This document shows positions 28,298 through 38,084 of a stretch of DNA of 52,562 nt, piece by piece. The stretch is from positions 1 to 52,562 of the forward strand of contig NZ_FXAN01000057.1 in the NCBI RefSeq assembly GCF_900176645.1. Reading direction: 5' to 3'. Position numbers and translations under genes: made by a program. Each line of letters begins with the position of its first letter. Position 1 is the stretch's first letter. The stretch comes from Burkholderia singularis. GTDB taxonomy: Bacteria > Pseudomonadota > Gammaproteobacteria > Burkholderiales > Burkholderiaceae. The notes under the pieces were generated by a model that worked only from the letters and a program-made list of their open reading frames with translations, did not search any database and was not told the origin of the DNA.

Positions 28298-29251
28298 TCA
28301 GGCCAGCGCACGCTGCCGCACGAACTCGCGCGGCGTCATCCCGTAACGCTGCTTGAAACTGCGGCAGAAATGCGCGCCGCTGCTGAAGCCCCAGCTAAGC
28401 GCGATCTCCAGGATCGCCGGCTTCGCCGTGCGTGCGGCGGCCAGCATTTCCCGGCAGCGTTCGAGCCGGCTCGACCAGATATAACGGTCGATCGTCACAC
28501 CCTCTTCCTCGAAGATCCGGTGCAGATATCGCTTCGAGCAGCGCAACTCGCGTGCGATCCGCTCGATCGACAAATCGGCGTCGGCAAGGTGCCCGTGGAT
28601 GTATTGCTTGACGCGCATGCGCAGCACGGCCGGCAGCGTCACGTGCGCGCCGCGCGCGTCGCGCTGCGCGGCGAGCGCCGAGACGAGAAGCCCCAGAATC
28701 GTTTCGGATAACGCAATGCCTGTCGTCCCCGGCAGCGCGGGCAATTGCTCGGACAGCGACACGAGAAACGACGACAGCAGCGAAAACAGCCCTTTCAACT
28801 CGAACTCGTGCACGTTGGACGTGTGCAGGCCGGTGGGCGCGACACCGCTCAACTGCTTGCGCGGAATCTGAATCACGAGTTGCTCGACGTGCGTAAGATT
28901 CGACAGACAATACGGCATGCGCGGATCGTACAGGCTCCAATCGCCTTCGCACAGCCGGACGAGCTTGCCGTGCTGCTCGATCTCGCTGACACCGCTCAAT
29001 TGCAACAACAGCTTGAAGTAGTCCGAACCATGATCGTGCAACGCCCCAACGGGACGCACGATCCGGTGCGCGGGCGCGGAAATCTGGAACACGCGCATCG
29101 AGCCGACTTCGTATTGGCGCAGCTGCGCGTCGAACACGTCGTCGTCGCAACATGCATCGAGTCCGCCGAAATAATGCGTGACGACCCGTCCCCAAGCCGG
29201 ACCACGCGACGCGGGCACCTCACCCGACGTCGTGAAGAATCTGCCATTCAC
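28298..29251 (-). CDS. AraC-family regulator, FeaR-like
   Basis: A 317-residue regulator. The N-terminal domain (YEVGSMRVFQISAPAHRIVR, then DYFKLLLQLSGVSEIEQHG) is the AraC-binding-like domain typical of FeaR. The C-terminus carries two helix-turn-helix motifs, including IERIARELRCSKRYLHRIFEEEG and LSWGFSSGAHFCRSFKQRYGMTPREF. I prefer the GTG at 29251, preceded by AAGGAG at 6 bases. It converges on the aldehyde dehydrogenase gene and probably activates the GMC-SnoaL-ALDH operon or the porin in response to an amine- or aldehyde-type compound. Confidence 0.88.
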   Translation of the reverse strand: MNGRFFTTSGEVPASRGPAWGRVVTHYFGGLDACCDDDVFDAQLRQYEVGSMRVFQISAPAHRIVRPVGALHDHGSDYFKLLLQLSGVSEIEQHGKLVRLCEGDWSLYDPRMPYCLSNLTHVEQLVIQIPRKQLSGVAPTGLHTSNVHEFELKGLFSLLSSFLVSLSEQLPALPGTTGIALSETILGLLVSALAAQRDARGAHVTLPAVLRMRVKQYIHGHLADADLSIERIARELRCSKRYLHRIFEEEGVTIDRYIWSSRLERCREMLAAARTAKPAILEIALSWGFSSGAHFCRSFKQRYGMTPREFVRQRALA

Positions 29252-29423
29252 TATGCGCTCCTTGCGGGAACGCGTGCAGCCATGCGGCAACCGACGCCTG
29301 CGCCTTCCCGGATATAGTTAGCATATTAAATATATGCGAGCTGCAGCATCCGGTTTACTCCGGAATACGGCACCGGCTCATTGCGCTCGATTGCGCACCG
29401 GTTTGCGGCCACGTCTGGCCGGC

Positions 29424-30524
29424 TTAAAAGCGCGTCAACATGCCGATGCGCGCGAGAAATTGCGAGTGCGTACTCGATTGCGCATCCGGCCCCATCACGC
29501 CATTGATCCACGCATACGCGCCGGCACCGCCACCCGCATACTGATAAACGCCTTCGACATAGGCAGACGTGCGCTTGGACAACGCATACTGGACAGCCGT
29601 CGTGACTTGGTGGGCATAGTTGCGCTCGAGCTGCGCGTTGCCTTTCATATACTCATAATTCGCGCCGATCGTCCATGGCGCGGCGACATAGCTCGCGCCG
29701 GCCTGGATCGCGTCAATCGCTGCGCCCGTCAACGTGTTGCGCGTATTCGTATAGAGCAGGTTCAGATCGAGCGACGACATCGTGTAGCGCGCGCCGAGCC
29801 CCCAGTTGCGCAGGCCGTCATGTCCATTGTTCATTTGGGGATATTTCACCTCGACATAGGCCGCGCCGAGCGATACCGCTCCCGCCTCGTACCGGATGCC
29901 CGCGCTTACCGTGCTGTTCGCTGACAATCCGCCACCCGCCTGGTTGCCGAACCCGTACAGCGCGCCGAACACGAGGCCGCCGAGGTTCGCGCTCGTGTAC
30001 TTGACGGCGTTCGGTACACGGACCGAGCCTGCCAGCCGGTCGAAGTCGAACGAACCGGTCGGGTTGTCAGGAATCCCAAGCTTGGCGAACGGCCCTTGGC
30101 GGAAATTGTAGAGGCCGCCGTAGCGGAACGCGCCGTCGAACGAGCCGAAGGTCAGCGTATCGATCATGAAATCGTATTGCTGACCGAACGTGACGCTGCC
30201 GAGCCGCGTGCTCTTCAAACCCACGAACGCAGTGCGCGAAAACATCGAACCGGCCGTGGGCAACGCCGCACCGTTGCCGAGCATGTATTGCGACGTCAAC
30301 TCGAAGATCACCGTCACGTCGCCGCCGAGCGCCTCGGTTCCCTTCAAGCTCCATAGATTCGGCACCGCGATGCCGTCGTCGAAATACAGGCTGCGCTTGC
30401 CGGCCTTGTTCGATATAAAGGACACGCCCGCATCGACGAGGCCGGACAGCGTCACGCCGCCGTCGGATGCGTGCGCGCTCGTCATGACGGCCAGGCTGGC
30501 CGCCGTCATTGCATACTTTTTCAT
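29424..30524 (-). CDS. Gram-negative outer-membrane porin (OmpC/Porin_4 family)
   Basis: A 366-residue trimeric-type porin of the betaproteobacterial family. It has a signal peptide (MKKYAMTAASLAVMTSAHAS), then SGVTLSGLVDAGVSF-like strands (here GVTLSGLVDAGVSF), the RTAFVGLKSTRLGSVTFGQQYD motif, many amphipathic beta strands, and the terminal Phe needed for assembly (ARIGMLTRF). The start is the ATG at 30524, with GGAGA upstream. It lies upstream of the AraC-type gene on the same strand and may take up the cluster substrate. Confidence 0.92.
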   Translation of the reverse strand: MKKYAMTAASLAVMTSAHASDGGVTLSGLVDAGVSFISNKAGKRSLYFDDGIAVPNLWSLKGTEALGGDVTVIFELTSQYMLGNGAALPTAGSMFSRTAFVGLKSTRLGSVTFGQQYDFMIDTLTFGSFDGAFRYGGLYNFRQGPFAKLGIPDNPTGSFDFDRLAGSVRVPNAVKYTSANLGGLVFGALYGFGNQAGGGLSANSTVSAGIRYEAGAVSLGAAYVEVKYPQMNNGHDGLRNWGLGARYTMSSLDLNLLYTNTRNTLTGAAIDAIQAGASYVAAPWTIGANYEYMKGNAQLERNYAHQVTTAVQYALSKRTSAYVEGVYQYAGGGAGAYAWINGVMGPDAQSSTHSQFLARIGMLTRF

Positions 30525-30739
30525 CGCCGTCTCCACCAGAAATATTGTTATGGGCCTCGCGCCGGACGCGGCGGTGCCGATAGCTCGCGACGAGTGTGTG
30601 GCAGCAGGCGGCGCGCATCTTTTCCGAACGCGCACAAAAACTAGCCCGACGATGCACTCAATCGTCTGCTCTATGCTCTGGGGAACGAATCGAAGATAAC
30701 GGGCGTGATATCGCACGCTGCGGCAAAAGCCGCACCAGC

Positions 30740-30759
30740 GCCGCGCGCAAGCGCGCGGC
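30740..30759. terminator. GC-rich hairpin after res
   Basis: GCCGCGCGC / GCGCGCGGC is a perfect 9-bp inverted repeat with only a 2-base centre, 37 bases past the res stop. A short AAAA run lies on the far side for plus-strand reading. It may be a weak terminator for the restriction-modification operon. Confidence 0.35.
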
Positions 30760-30795
30760 TAAAACGGCAACGTGCGAATGAAACGGCGCAAATGC

Positions 30796-33700
30796 TTATG
30801 AAACGTCGCGCTCATCCGTCGTCGCGGACCAAAGATCGTCCACGGTGCGCGCCCGCAGGTAGCGCACCGGATTGCCGGCCTGCTCCAGTGCCCGGAAATG
30901 CGCCGCGGCGCACTGGATCTTGCGACGCTCGTTCGTATGCAAATCGCCGTCGGCAAGGCCGCCCTTCGTGTCCACCACGAAATAGAGCCGCGATGCCTCG
31001 CCGTCGCCGCCGGCCGTCACCACCGCCCAATCCGGGTGATAGTTGCCAAGCGGCGTCGGGATCTTGAACCAGCCGGGCAGCTTCGCATACAGCTCGACTG
31101 CGGCGTCGCGCTCGAGCGCGTCGACGAATGCGAACTCGGCTGCCGAATCGCATCGCACGTCGACGTGGATCGATTTCGCCGCCTCGCATCGCAGGTCCTT
31201 CAGATAGCCGGTCAACGGCTCGTCCTCGAACAGTGACAGCGCATGCACGTGCCGCTCGCCGAGCAATTTGTATTCGATACCGTCGACGAGCGCATCGCGC
31301 TTGCAGCGCTCCAGCGTATCGGCGACGAGTTCGATGAAGCGCTGCGGATTGCGCGGAAATTCGTCGAGCCGGCCGCTTTCGATCAACACCGTCGCAATCG
31401 TGCGTCGCGTAAGCTGCGTGCGGTCCTGCAGCTCCGTCAGCAAATCCGGCAGAGCGATGTCGCCTTCGTCGATCAAGATCGCGCCCGCATTCTCCGTCTC
31501 GATTGCCTCGATGCCCGCCGCCTCGATCGCAATATCGGCCTTACGCCATTGCAGCCGGGCACGTGCGACGGCGGGCGCGGCCCGCAGCGCGGCGACGCAA
31601 CGCTCGATCAGGTGCGCGTTGTCGAAATTCACGCGGTAGGCCGTCCGGTATTGAATCCGCGCCCACAGTGCGCGAAACGCGTCGCTGAGATAAACGGCCT
31701 TGCCGTTTTGATCGCGACGCAACGCGATATCGCGACGCTCGTCGGCGTTGCGCACGTCGAGCCGGCCCGCGAGCTTTCGCAGCAGATCGACGATGCGCGT
31801 GCGCTGCGCGTCGAATGCGTCCGGCAACGGCAATGCACGCAGCTTGAGCGCGGCCCGCAACGTATCCTGCACCCTGCCGCGCGCATCGAGATAGCCCGCG
31901 CCCGCCAGATACGTCCACAGCACGTTCGAGCGCTCGCTGCCGAGCGGCTGCACGCTGCCGTCCTCGGCCACCACGGGCAGCGCGGCGAACTGATTCACGT
32001 CGACGATACCGAAACGAATGCCCGTATCGGCCTCGATTTCCTTTTGCAAATGCTCGGCAAACTGCTCATAGCTTTCGCCCGCGATCACCGTCAGCGTATT
32101 GATGCCAAAGCCGCGCACCCGCTCGCCGCGCTGATTGACGGCCAGACGCAGCCCGCGCCCGATCGTCTGCCGCCGTTCGCGCTCGCTGTGGATGTCGCGC
32201 AGCGTGCAGATCTGGAAGACGTTCGGATTGTCCCAGCCCTCTTTGAGCGCCGAATGCGAGAAGATGAACTTCAGCGGCGTATCGAATGACAGCAGCCGCT
32301 CCTTGTCCTTCATGATGAGGCCGTATGCGCGCTCGGCGTTCTCGCGGCTGCTGGCGGTCTTGTCGTTGGTATCGGTCCAGCCGCCCTTTTTGTCGATCGA
32401 GAAATAGCCGTCGTGCACGGCTTCGGCGGCGCTGACGGGATCGATGCCGTCGAAGAGCGAGCGATACGCGGGCATTTGTGCCGCGCGGCGATACTCGTCT
32501 TCGAAAATCAGCGCGTAATCGCCCTTCTCTGGCTGGCCGTTCGCGTCGTACTTGCGATAGTTGGCCACCGAGTCGACAAAGAACAGCGACAGCACTTTCA
32601 CGCCGAGCGGCCTCAAGCGCAGTTCCTTGTCGAGATGCTCGCGAATCGTGCGGCGGATCATCTCGCGCTGGATCGCCAGCGCCTGGACGTCGCCATGCGC
32701 GTCACCGACCGACAAAAACGCCGTGCCGCCCGGATAGCGCAGCTCCAGATATTCGGCGCCTCTGGCAGCATGAATCTCGCCGATTCTGAAATTCGCGTAG
32801 ACCGCGCGCCTCGCGGCCCGTTCGAGATCGTCGCCGTCGACGAGGGTGAGCGTCTGCCGCCGCACGCCGCCATCGGGCGTGGCTACATCGAGTTCGGCGC
32901 GCGCGGTGATCGCACCGCGCCGGTTGCTGATCGACAGCACGCGCACGAACGGCTTGTTGTGCGCGTCCTCCACGCTCGCCGACGCGATCTCGATCTGCTT
33001 GACGAGCCGGCGCTCGTAAGCGTCGATCGCATCGAGCCGGTACACCATCTGATACTTGTCGGCGTGCGTGGCCGAATAGCGCAGCGTGCAAAGCGGCTGC
33101 ATCGCATCCAGCGCTTCCTTGCCGCGCCCCTCCAGGCCGCCGTCGACGCTTTGCGGCTCATCGACGATCACGATCGGCCGCGTCGCGCGAATCAGGTCGA
33201 TCGGCTTTTCTCCGCCGGTCTTTTCGCTTTCCTTATAAAGTACGTTGACGTCCTTCTTGTTGATCGCGGCAACCGTGACGATCATGATCTGCACCGTCGA
33301 CTTCGATGCGAAGCCGCGCACATCACCGAGCCTCGTCGAATCGTAGACGAAATAGTCAAACGGTACGCCGGCATACAAGCCGCTGAAATGCCGCTCGGTC
33401 ATCTCCAGCGTCTTGTGCACGCCCTCCTTGATCGCCACCGACGGCACGACGATCACGAATTTCGTGAAATCGTAGCGCCGGTGCAGTTCGAAGATCGTGC
33501 GCAAGTAAACATAGGTCTTGCCCGTGCCCGTCTCCATTTCGACGGTGAAATCGTTCGAGCGCGGCGTGCCGGACGGCGGCAAACCGTTGCGCGCCTGCAC
33601 GTGCGCGAGATTTTCGGCAAGCGCGCGCGCATCGAGCATCAGACGATTGCCGACACCGAGCGCCGACTCGGTCATCCCGAGCGACATTTGCGGCGTCGCG

Positions 33701-33831
33701 CGCCGCGGCGCGCGCGGCGCCGCCGTCACGCTGAACGCCGCATCGCACACTTGCTGGCCGCGAAACAGGCCGCATACCGCTTCGACCGCTTCGAGCTGAT
33801 AGTCGAGATCCGACTCGAAATGCAACTGCAT
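30796..33831 (-). CDS. Type III restriction enzyme, Res subunit
   Basis: A 1011-residue subunit that, with Mod, forms the ATP-dependent type III endonuclease. The N-terminal superfamily 2 helicase region shows Walker A TGTGKT at about 101-106, the DEPQS box (VIVDEPQSVDGG), and motif VI RRQTIGRGLRLAVNQ. The C-terminal nuclease shows the PD-(D/E)xK pattern as HPDWAVV followed by LYFVVDTKGG. The length is normal and the frame intact. The ATG at 33831 has AAGG upstream; a TTG two codons earlier is less likely. It follows mod by about 40 bases in one operon. Confidence 0.95.
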   Translation of the reverse strand: MQLHFESDLDYQLEAVEAVCGLFRGQQVCDAAFSVTAAPRAPRRATPQMSLGMTESALGVGNRLMLDARALAENLAHVQARNGLPPSGTPRSNDFTVEMETGTGKTYVYLRTIFELHRRYDFTKFVIVVPSVAIKEGVHKTLEMTERHFSGLYAGVPFDYFVYDSTRLGDVRGFASKSTVQIMIVTVAAINKKDVNVLYKESEKTGGEKPIDLIRATRPIVIVDEPQSVDGGLEGRGKEALDAMQPLCTLRYSATHADKYQMVYRLDAIDAYERRLVKQIEIASASVEDAHNKPFVRVLSISNRRGAITARAELDVATPDGGVRRQTLTLVDGDDLERAARRAVYANFRIGEIHAARGAEYLELRYPGGTAFLSVGDAHGDVQALAIQREMIRRTIREHLDKELRLRPLGVKVLSLFFVDSVANYRKYDANGQPEKGDYALIFEDEYRRAAQMPAYRSLFDGIDPVSAAEAVHDGYFSIDKKGGWTDTNDKTASSRENAERAYGLIMKDKERLLSFDTPLKFIFSHSALKEGWDNPNVFQICTLRDIHSERERRQTIGRGLRLAVNQRGERVRGFGINTLTVIAGESYEQFAEHLQKEIEADTGIRFGIVDVNQFAALPVVAEDGSVQPLGSERSNVLWTYLAGAGYLDARGRVQDTLRAALKLRALPLPDAFDAQRTRIVDLLRKLAGRLDVRNADERRDIALRRDQNGKAVYLSDAFRALWARIQYRTAYRVNFDNAHLIERCVAALRAAPAVARARLQWRKADIAIEAAGIEAIETENAGAILIDEGDIALPDLLTELQDRTQLTRRTIATVLIESGRLDEFPRNPQRFIELVADTLERCKRDALVDGIEYKLLGERHVHALSLFEDEPLTGYLKDLRCEAAKSIHVDVRCDSAAEFAFVDALERDAAVELYAKLPGWFKIPTPLGNYHPDWAVVTAGGDGEASRLYFVVDTKGGLADGDLHTNERRKIQCAAAHFRALEQAGNPVRYLRARTVDDLWSATTDERDVS

Positions 33832-33871
33832 AATCAACCTTCGTGTTGTGCGTCGTGGCCGCGTGCCTGCA

Positions 33872-35902
33872 TCAGAGGCTCCGGATGCGTTTCACGCCAT
33901 GCTGTTCGAGAATTGCCGACAAGTTCACCTTCGCGACATCGTCGACGAAGCTGCTGTCGCGAAACACGCAAGTCACGTCGCGGGCAAACAGCGGGCCCGC
34001 GTCCATCGCGCCGATCAGCTCGCCGATGCCTTCGCCGAGCGCGTCGGTATCCGCGCGGGAAATCGGCGCATCGAAGCACGCGACGATCGCATCGTCGATC
34101 AGGTGAACCGTCTTGCCGGCGATCGTCTGCGTGTCGATGCGCGCGCACAGGTCCAGGCCGAGTTTCAGCATCAGTTCGGCCAGCAAATCTTCATCGGAGC
34201 GGTTCGGCTTCACATGCTCGACCGCCGCGAGCAGCGATTGCTGCACGTCGTCGCTGTACGGGTCCCATTCGGCGACGTTCGTCGAATCCAACTTGAACAC
34301 GCGAAAGCCGAGATCGGCGCGCCCGCCCGGATATTCGGCTGCAATCAGCTTTGCCGCGCGCCGTATCCGCTCCTTGGTCAGCTCGGCAAGATTCAGCGGC
34401 ACGCCAAGCGCCGCGCAAAAATCGGCCGCGGCCTTTTGATCTTTGTTGCCGGCATCGAGCGGCTCCGGCAACTGCACGAGCAGATAGCGGCGCTGGCCGC
34501 CGTCGGCCGCGTTGAGCGCCATCACCGCATGCGCCGTCGTGCCGGAGCCGCCGAAGAAGTCGACGATCAGATCGTCGCGCTGCGCGAACCAGTCGATGAT
34601 CGACGCGGCGAATTCGACCGGCTTGGGCAAATCGAACGGAATCCCAAGCGATTTGAGCAACATGTCGTCCGAGCCGCCGAACGGCAGGATCGACGGCACG
34701 TTCTCGTGCATGTTCTCGTCGAGAAAATAAATCCGCTGCGGCTGCGTGGTTTCGTCGGCGCCGAATTCGATGAACCCTTTGTCGAGCAGCGTCTGCATCG
34801 TCGCCGGCGGATTGCGCCAGCCGCGCTCGGGCACCGCGCACGGCTTGCCCGTGACCGGGTGCACGAGCGGCACGAAGTATTCGTCGGGGGCCTTCTTCTT
34901 GTTTGGCCACGCCATCGACACGAGCCGGTACACGCGGCCGTCCGCCGAGATCCGGTCATACATCGCCTCGCCGCCGGACAATGCCGTCTGCGACCTTACC
35001 CAGTTCCGGTACGCCGCGTTCGCGTCGTACCGGCTCGCCGCGCTCGCCACCGCGCCCGCCGCCGCGTCGAGCATGCGCTGCGCGTTGCGTTTGGGCCGTT
35101 TGAGCGGCGAGCGGGCGAACAGCAACTGCGCGTTGCGCGCGAACAGCACGATCGATTCGTGCTGGTACGCGATTCCGCGCGCATCGCCCTTCGGATTGCG
35201 TTTGTCCCACACCGCAACGCCCAGTTCGTTCTCCTCGCCAAAAATCTCGCGCATCACGAGCACGAGCGCGTGCAGCTCATGCTCGTCGATATGCACGACG
35301 ATCGCGCCGTCTTCCGCCAGCAGATCGCGCGCAAGCTTCAGGCGCGGGTAGATCATGTTCAGCCAGTCGGTATGGAAACGGCCGTTCGCCTCGGTGTTGC
35401 TGCTGATCTTCGCGCCGCCCGTCGTCTGTCCGGTCAATTCGAGATAGTGGCGCAGGCTGTCGGCGAAATGATCCGAGTAGACGAAGTCCTTGCCGGTGTT
35501 GTACGGCGGATCGATATAGATCAGCTTGACCTTGCCTGCATAGCTCTTTTGCAGCAGCTTCAATACTTCGAGGTTGTCGCCCTCGATCATCAGATTGCGC
35601 GTCGAGGCCCAATCGACGCTTTCGCGCGGGCTGGGGCGCAGCGTGCCCGTCGAAGGCGTAAGCGCGAGCCGGCGAGCGCGGCGCTTGCCGTGCCAGTTCA
35701 GCCCGTATTTCTCGTCCGCGCCGCTCAGCGCGGGCGCGCCAACCAGCGCCGCGAGCGCGTCGAGATCGACCGCCGCGCCATCCGGCCCCTCGGTGACCAC
35801 TTCCGGAAACAGCGCCTTCAGCCGCTCGACGTTTGCGGACACGAGATCCGCGGATTGCGCCTCCGGGCTCGCCGCATCGAGTTTTTGCATCATCCTTCCC
35901 AT
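33872..35902 (-). CDS. Type III modification DNA methyltransferase, Mod subunit
   Basis: An N6-adenine methyltransferase of the beta class, about 676 residues. The catalytic DPPYNTGKDFVYSDHF is at 131-146, and the AdoMet-binding FGGSGTTAHAV is at about 450. The central target-recognition region lies between them, which is the type III order. Mod alone methylates its site and with Res restricts unmodified DNA. Starting at 35902 keeps the gene clear of the perfect palindrome at 35950-35969; ATGs at 35893 and 35890 are alternatives. No simple repeats in the coding sequence suggest phase variation. Confidence 0.94.
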   Translation of the reverse strand: MGRMMQKLDAASPEAQSADLVSANVERLKALFPEVVTEGPDGAAVDLDALAALVGAPALSGADEKYGLNWHGKRRARRLALTPSTGTLRPSPRESVDWASTRNLMIEGDNLEVLKLLQKSYAGKVKLIYIDPPYNTGKDFVYSDHFADSLRHYLELTGQTTGGAKISSNTEANGRFHTDWLNMIYPRLKLARDLLAEDGAIVVHIDEHELHALVLVMREIFGEENELGVAVWDKRNPKGDARGIAYQHESIVLFARNAQLLFARSPLKRPKRNAQRMLDAAAGAVASAASRYDANAAYRNWVRSQTALSGGEAMYDRISADGRVYRLVSMAWPNKKKAPDEYFVPLVHPVTGKPCAVPERGWRNPPATMQTLLDKGFIEFGADETTQPQRIYFLDENMHENVPSILPFGGSDDMLLKSLGIPFDLPKPVEFAASIIDWFAQRDDLIVDFFGGSGTTAHAVMALNAADGGQRRYLLVQLPEPLDAGNKDQKAAADFCAALGVPLNLAELTKERIRRAAKLIAAEYPGGRADLGFRVFKLDSTNVAEWDPYSDDVQQSLLAAVEHVKPNRSDEDLLAELMLKLGLDLCARIDTQTIAGKTVHLIDDAIVACFDAPISRADTDALGEGIGELIGAMDAGPLFARDVTCVFRDSSFVDDVAKVNLSAILEQHGVKRIRSL

Positions 35903-35937
35903 CAATTGCTCGTCTTCGTGCCAGCGCGGCGGACGCG

Positions 35938-35969
35938 CGGCAAACAAAGAGCCCGGCTCGAGCCGGGCT
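35938..35969 (-). terminator. Terminator downstream of the second porin gene
   Basis: AGCCCGGCT and AGCCGGGCT (35950-35969) form a perfect 20-bp palindrome. On the minus strand it is followed by CTTTGTTTG. It lies 98 bases past the porin stop and before mod, so it probably ends porin transcription. Confidence 0.7.
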
Positions 35970-36066
35970 GCCAAAGGCCGCATTATCTCGCAGGAGAACG
36001 AGCGGACGAAACAGGAGAGATGAAACGCGCGGCGCGCGAGCGCGCCCGCGCATGCTTCGGGGCGAA

Positions 36067-37194
36067 TCAGAACCGCGTTCGGATGCCCGACGTCAGCTCG
36101 ACCTGATTGCGTGCGCCATGCGTCGACGCGACGGTGTAGCCGCCGTGCAGCCGCATGTAGTCGCCCGCGAGATAGACCTCGGTGCGCTTGGACAGGTGAT
36201 AGAACACCGATCCGTACAGCGTTTCCTTATAGCCGTTGCCGACGCCCGACGTCAGGCTGAAAGCGCCGAGGTTCGCGTTCGGGATGTCGCCGTCGCTGTT
36301 GTACGCGGCGTTGTGCACGCGCATCTGCTGATAGCCCAGCTCGTAGTCGAGCGGCCCCTTCGGCGCGAGCTTGAACGACACGGTCCACGCGTTGTCCTGG
36401 CGCTGGCCGAGCACGCCCTGATTGCCGAGATAGCGGAAATAGCCGGCGTTCACGCGGAAAATATCGAACGTGTAGTTGCCGCCGACCGAGAACGACTTGT
36501 TCGAGAAGCCGTCATGATTCACGTGGCTGAAAAAGCCCGATACGTTGAATGGCCCACCGTTGTAGCCGAGCGCGACCTGCCAAGTCGAATTCAGTCCGAA
36601 GCTGGTCGAATTGCTGAACGCGTAGCCCGCGCTCGCAAAAATGCCGTTGCTGAACAGTTTCTTCCACGCGAGGCCGTTGCTGTAGCGCGTACCCGTCGCA
36701 CCGGCCGCGTAGAAGATCATTTGCTTGAAGTTGTTCGCGTTGGTCCAGCCGCCTTCCTCCGTGGTCAGCTTCGCCGAACCATACGCGTCGCCGTAGATCG
36801 CCGACGCGTCGCGCGCGATCGTATTCTGAAAGCCGGCGGTGAACTTGCCGAGCGTGTCGTTCTCGATGCCGACCCACGCATCGCGATCGAAAATCTGGCC
36901 CGGGTCCTCCATGTTGCCGTCGGCGACCGTGTATTCGCTTTCGAGCCGGAAGATCACCTTCGTGCCGCCGCCGATGTCCTCCGCGCCCTTCAAGCCCCAG
37001 CGGCTGCCACTGAACCAGGGCTCGCCGTGCAGTCCCATGCCGATCATATGGTTGCCGTTCGCGTTCGCGTGCGACTGATACGTCAGCGCGCTGAGATCGA
37101 TCAGCCCGTAAAGCTGGACGCTCGACTGCGCATATGCGTGCGGTGTCGCGCACGCCGCCGCTGCGACGGAAATTGCCAGGTATTGTCGTTTCAA
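36067..37194 (-). CDS. Gram-negative porin with TTG start
   Basis: A 375-residue outer-membrane porin. It begins with a signal peptide (KRQYLAISVAAAACATPHAYAQ) and SSVQLYGLIDLSALTY. It has the family motifs SRWGLKGAEDIGGG and GQIFDRDAWVGIENDTLGKFT and ends with terminal Phe in TSGIRTRF. The best start is TTG at 37194, 6 bases after a perfect GGAGGAG; no ATG fits the signal peptide. It is unrelated in close sequence to the porin at 29424. It lies between a type III restriction system and a two-component system that may control it. Confidence 0.9.
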   Translation of the reverse strand: MKRQYLAISVAAAACATPHAYAQSSVQLYGLIDLSALTYQSHANANGNHMIGMGLHGEPWFSGSRWGLKGAEDIGGGTKVIFRLESEYTVADGNMEDPGQIFDRDAWVGIENDTLGKFTAGFQNTIARDASAIYGDAYGSAKLTTEEGGWTNANNFKQMIFYAAGATGTRYSNGLAWKKLFSNGIFASAGYAFSNSTSFGLNSTWQVALGYNGGPFNVSGFFSHVNHDGFSNKSFSVGGNYTFDIFRVNAGYFRYLGNQGVLGQRQDNAWTVSFKLAPKGPLDYELGYQQMRVHNAAYNSDGDIPNANLGAFSLTSGVGNGYKETLYGSVFYHLSKRTEVYLAGDYMRLHGGYTVASTHGARNQVELTSGIRTRF

Positions 37195-37364
37195 GATCGT
37201 CTCCTCCTGTATCGGGGTGAGCGAGATTCGTTTGGACTGCGCAGATTCGATCCCGCACTGGTCGCACGACACGCATCGCGCGACCTTGCCATCGTAGTCG
37301 GCGCAATCCTTCGCGCCGCTTTCGCGCGAAAGCCGGTTATCTCGGGATAAACACGGAAGGAGCC

Positions 37365-37384
37365 GCATGCGCGGATGCGCATGC
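37365..37384. terminator. Hairpin after the two-component operon
   Basis: GCATGCGC (37365-37372), GGAT, GCGCATGC (37377-37384): perfect 8-bp arms with a 4-base loop, just past the response-regulator stop. A clear T tract is missing, so terminator function is tentative. Confidence 0.4.
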
Positions 37385-37396
37385 GATCGACGGACG

Positions 37397-38074
37397 TTAT
37401 GCGGATGCGTCCTTCGTCCGAAGAATGTAGCCGAGCCCGCGCAGCGTGATGATCTGCGCCAGCGAACCCGTCAGGTGCTTGCGCAGCCGGTGGATGTAGA
37501 TGTCGATCGCGTCGGCGCTCGGTTCGTCGTCGAGATCGTAGATGTTGTCCATCAGCCGCGCCTTCGATACCGTCTTGCCTTGCTGCAGCATCAGCGCCTC
37601 GAGGATCGCGTGCTCGCGACGGCGCAGCGTGAGCGGCGCGCCGTTGCACTGAAACTCGCGCGTCGCGAAGCGGTACAGCAGATCGCCGCAGGCAAGCTGC
37701 GTCGCGCCGACGCCGCATTGCCGCCGGATCAGCGCGCGGATTCGCGCAACCAGCTCGCGCGATTCAAACGGCTTCACGACATAATCGTCCGCGCCCGCGC
37801 TGAAGCAGTCGACCTTGTCGTCGACCGAGCCATGTGCGGTCAGCATCAGCACGGGCACGTTGTCGCCTCGGCGGCGCAGGCGTGCGAGCAGTTCCTTGCC
37901 GCTCATGCCGGGCAATCGCATGTCGAGCAGCAGCGCATCGTAGCGCTGCGCGTTCAATACCGTGTCCGCGCTTTCGCCGTCCGGTGCCGAATCGACGCCG
38001 AAGCCCTCGCCGCGCAACAGATCGACGATCCAGTGCGCAAGCTCCGCATTGTCTTCCACGAGCAGCAGTTTCAT
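37397..38074 (-). CDS. OmpR/TctD-type response regulator
   Basis: A 225-residue two-component regulator. The receiver domain has the acidic pocket (LLVEDNAEL), the phospho-acceptor Asp in ALLLDMRLPGMSG, Thr in MLTAHG and Lys in YVVKPFESREL. The winged-helix output domain includes LTLRRREHAILEALM and DIYIHRLRKHL, ending in ITLRGLGYIL. It follows the kinase gene by 10 bases and is read with it. Neighbouring genes suggest it controls the ABC importer or the porin. Confidence 0.94.
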   Translation of the reverse strand: MKLLLVEDNAELAHWIVDLLRGEGFGVDSAPDGESADTVLNAQRYDALLLDMRLPGMSGKELLARLRRRGDNVPVLMLTAHGSVDDKVDCFSAGADDYVVKPFESRELVARIRALIRRQCGVGATQLACGDLLYRFATREFQCNGAPLTLRRREHAILEALMLQQGKTVSKARLMDNIYDLDDEPSADAIDIYIHRLRKHLTGSLAQIITLRGLGYILRTKDASA

Positions 38075-38084
38075 TGGATTTTTC

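Noticed and set aside
30796..35902. The restriction-modification genes as part of a mobile element
   Set aside because: No integrase, transposase, tRNA target or flanking direct repeats were seen; only its likely strain variability suggests mobility.
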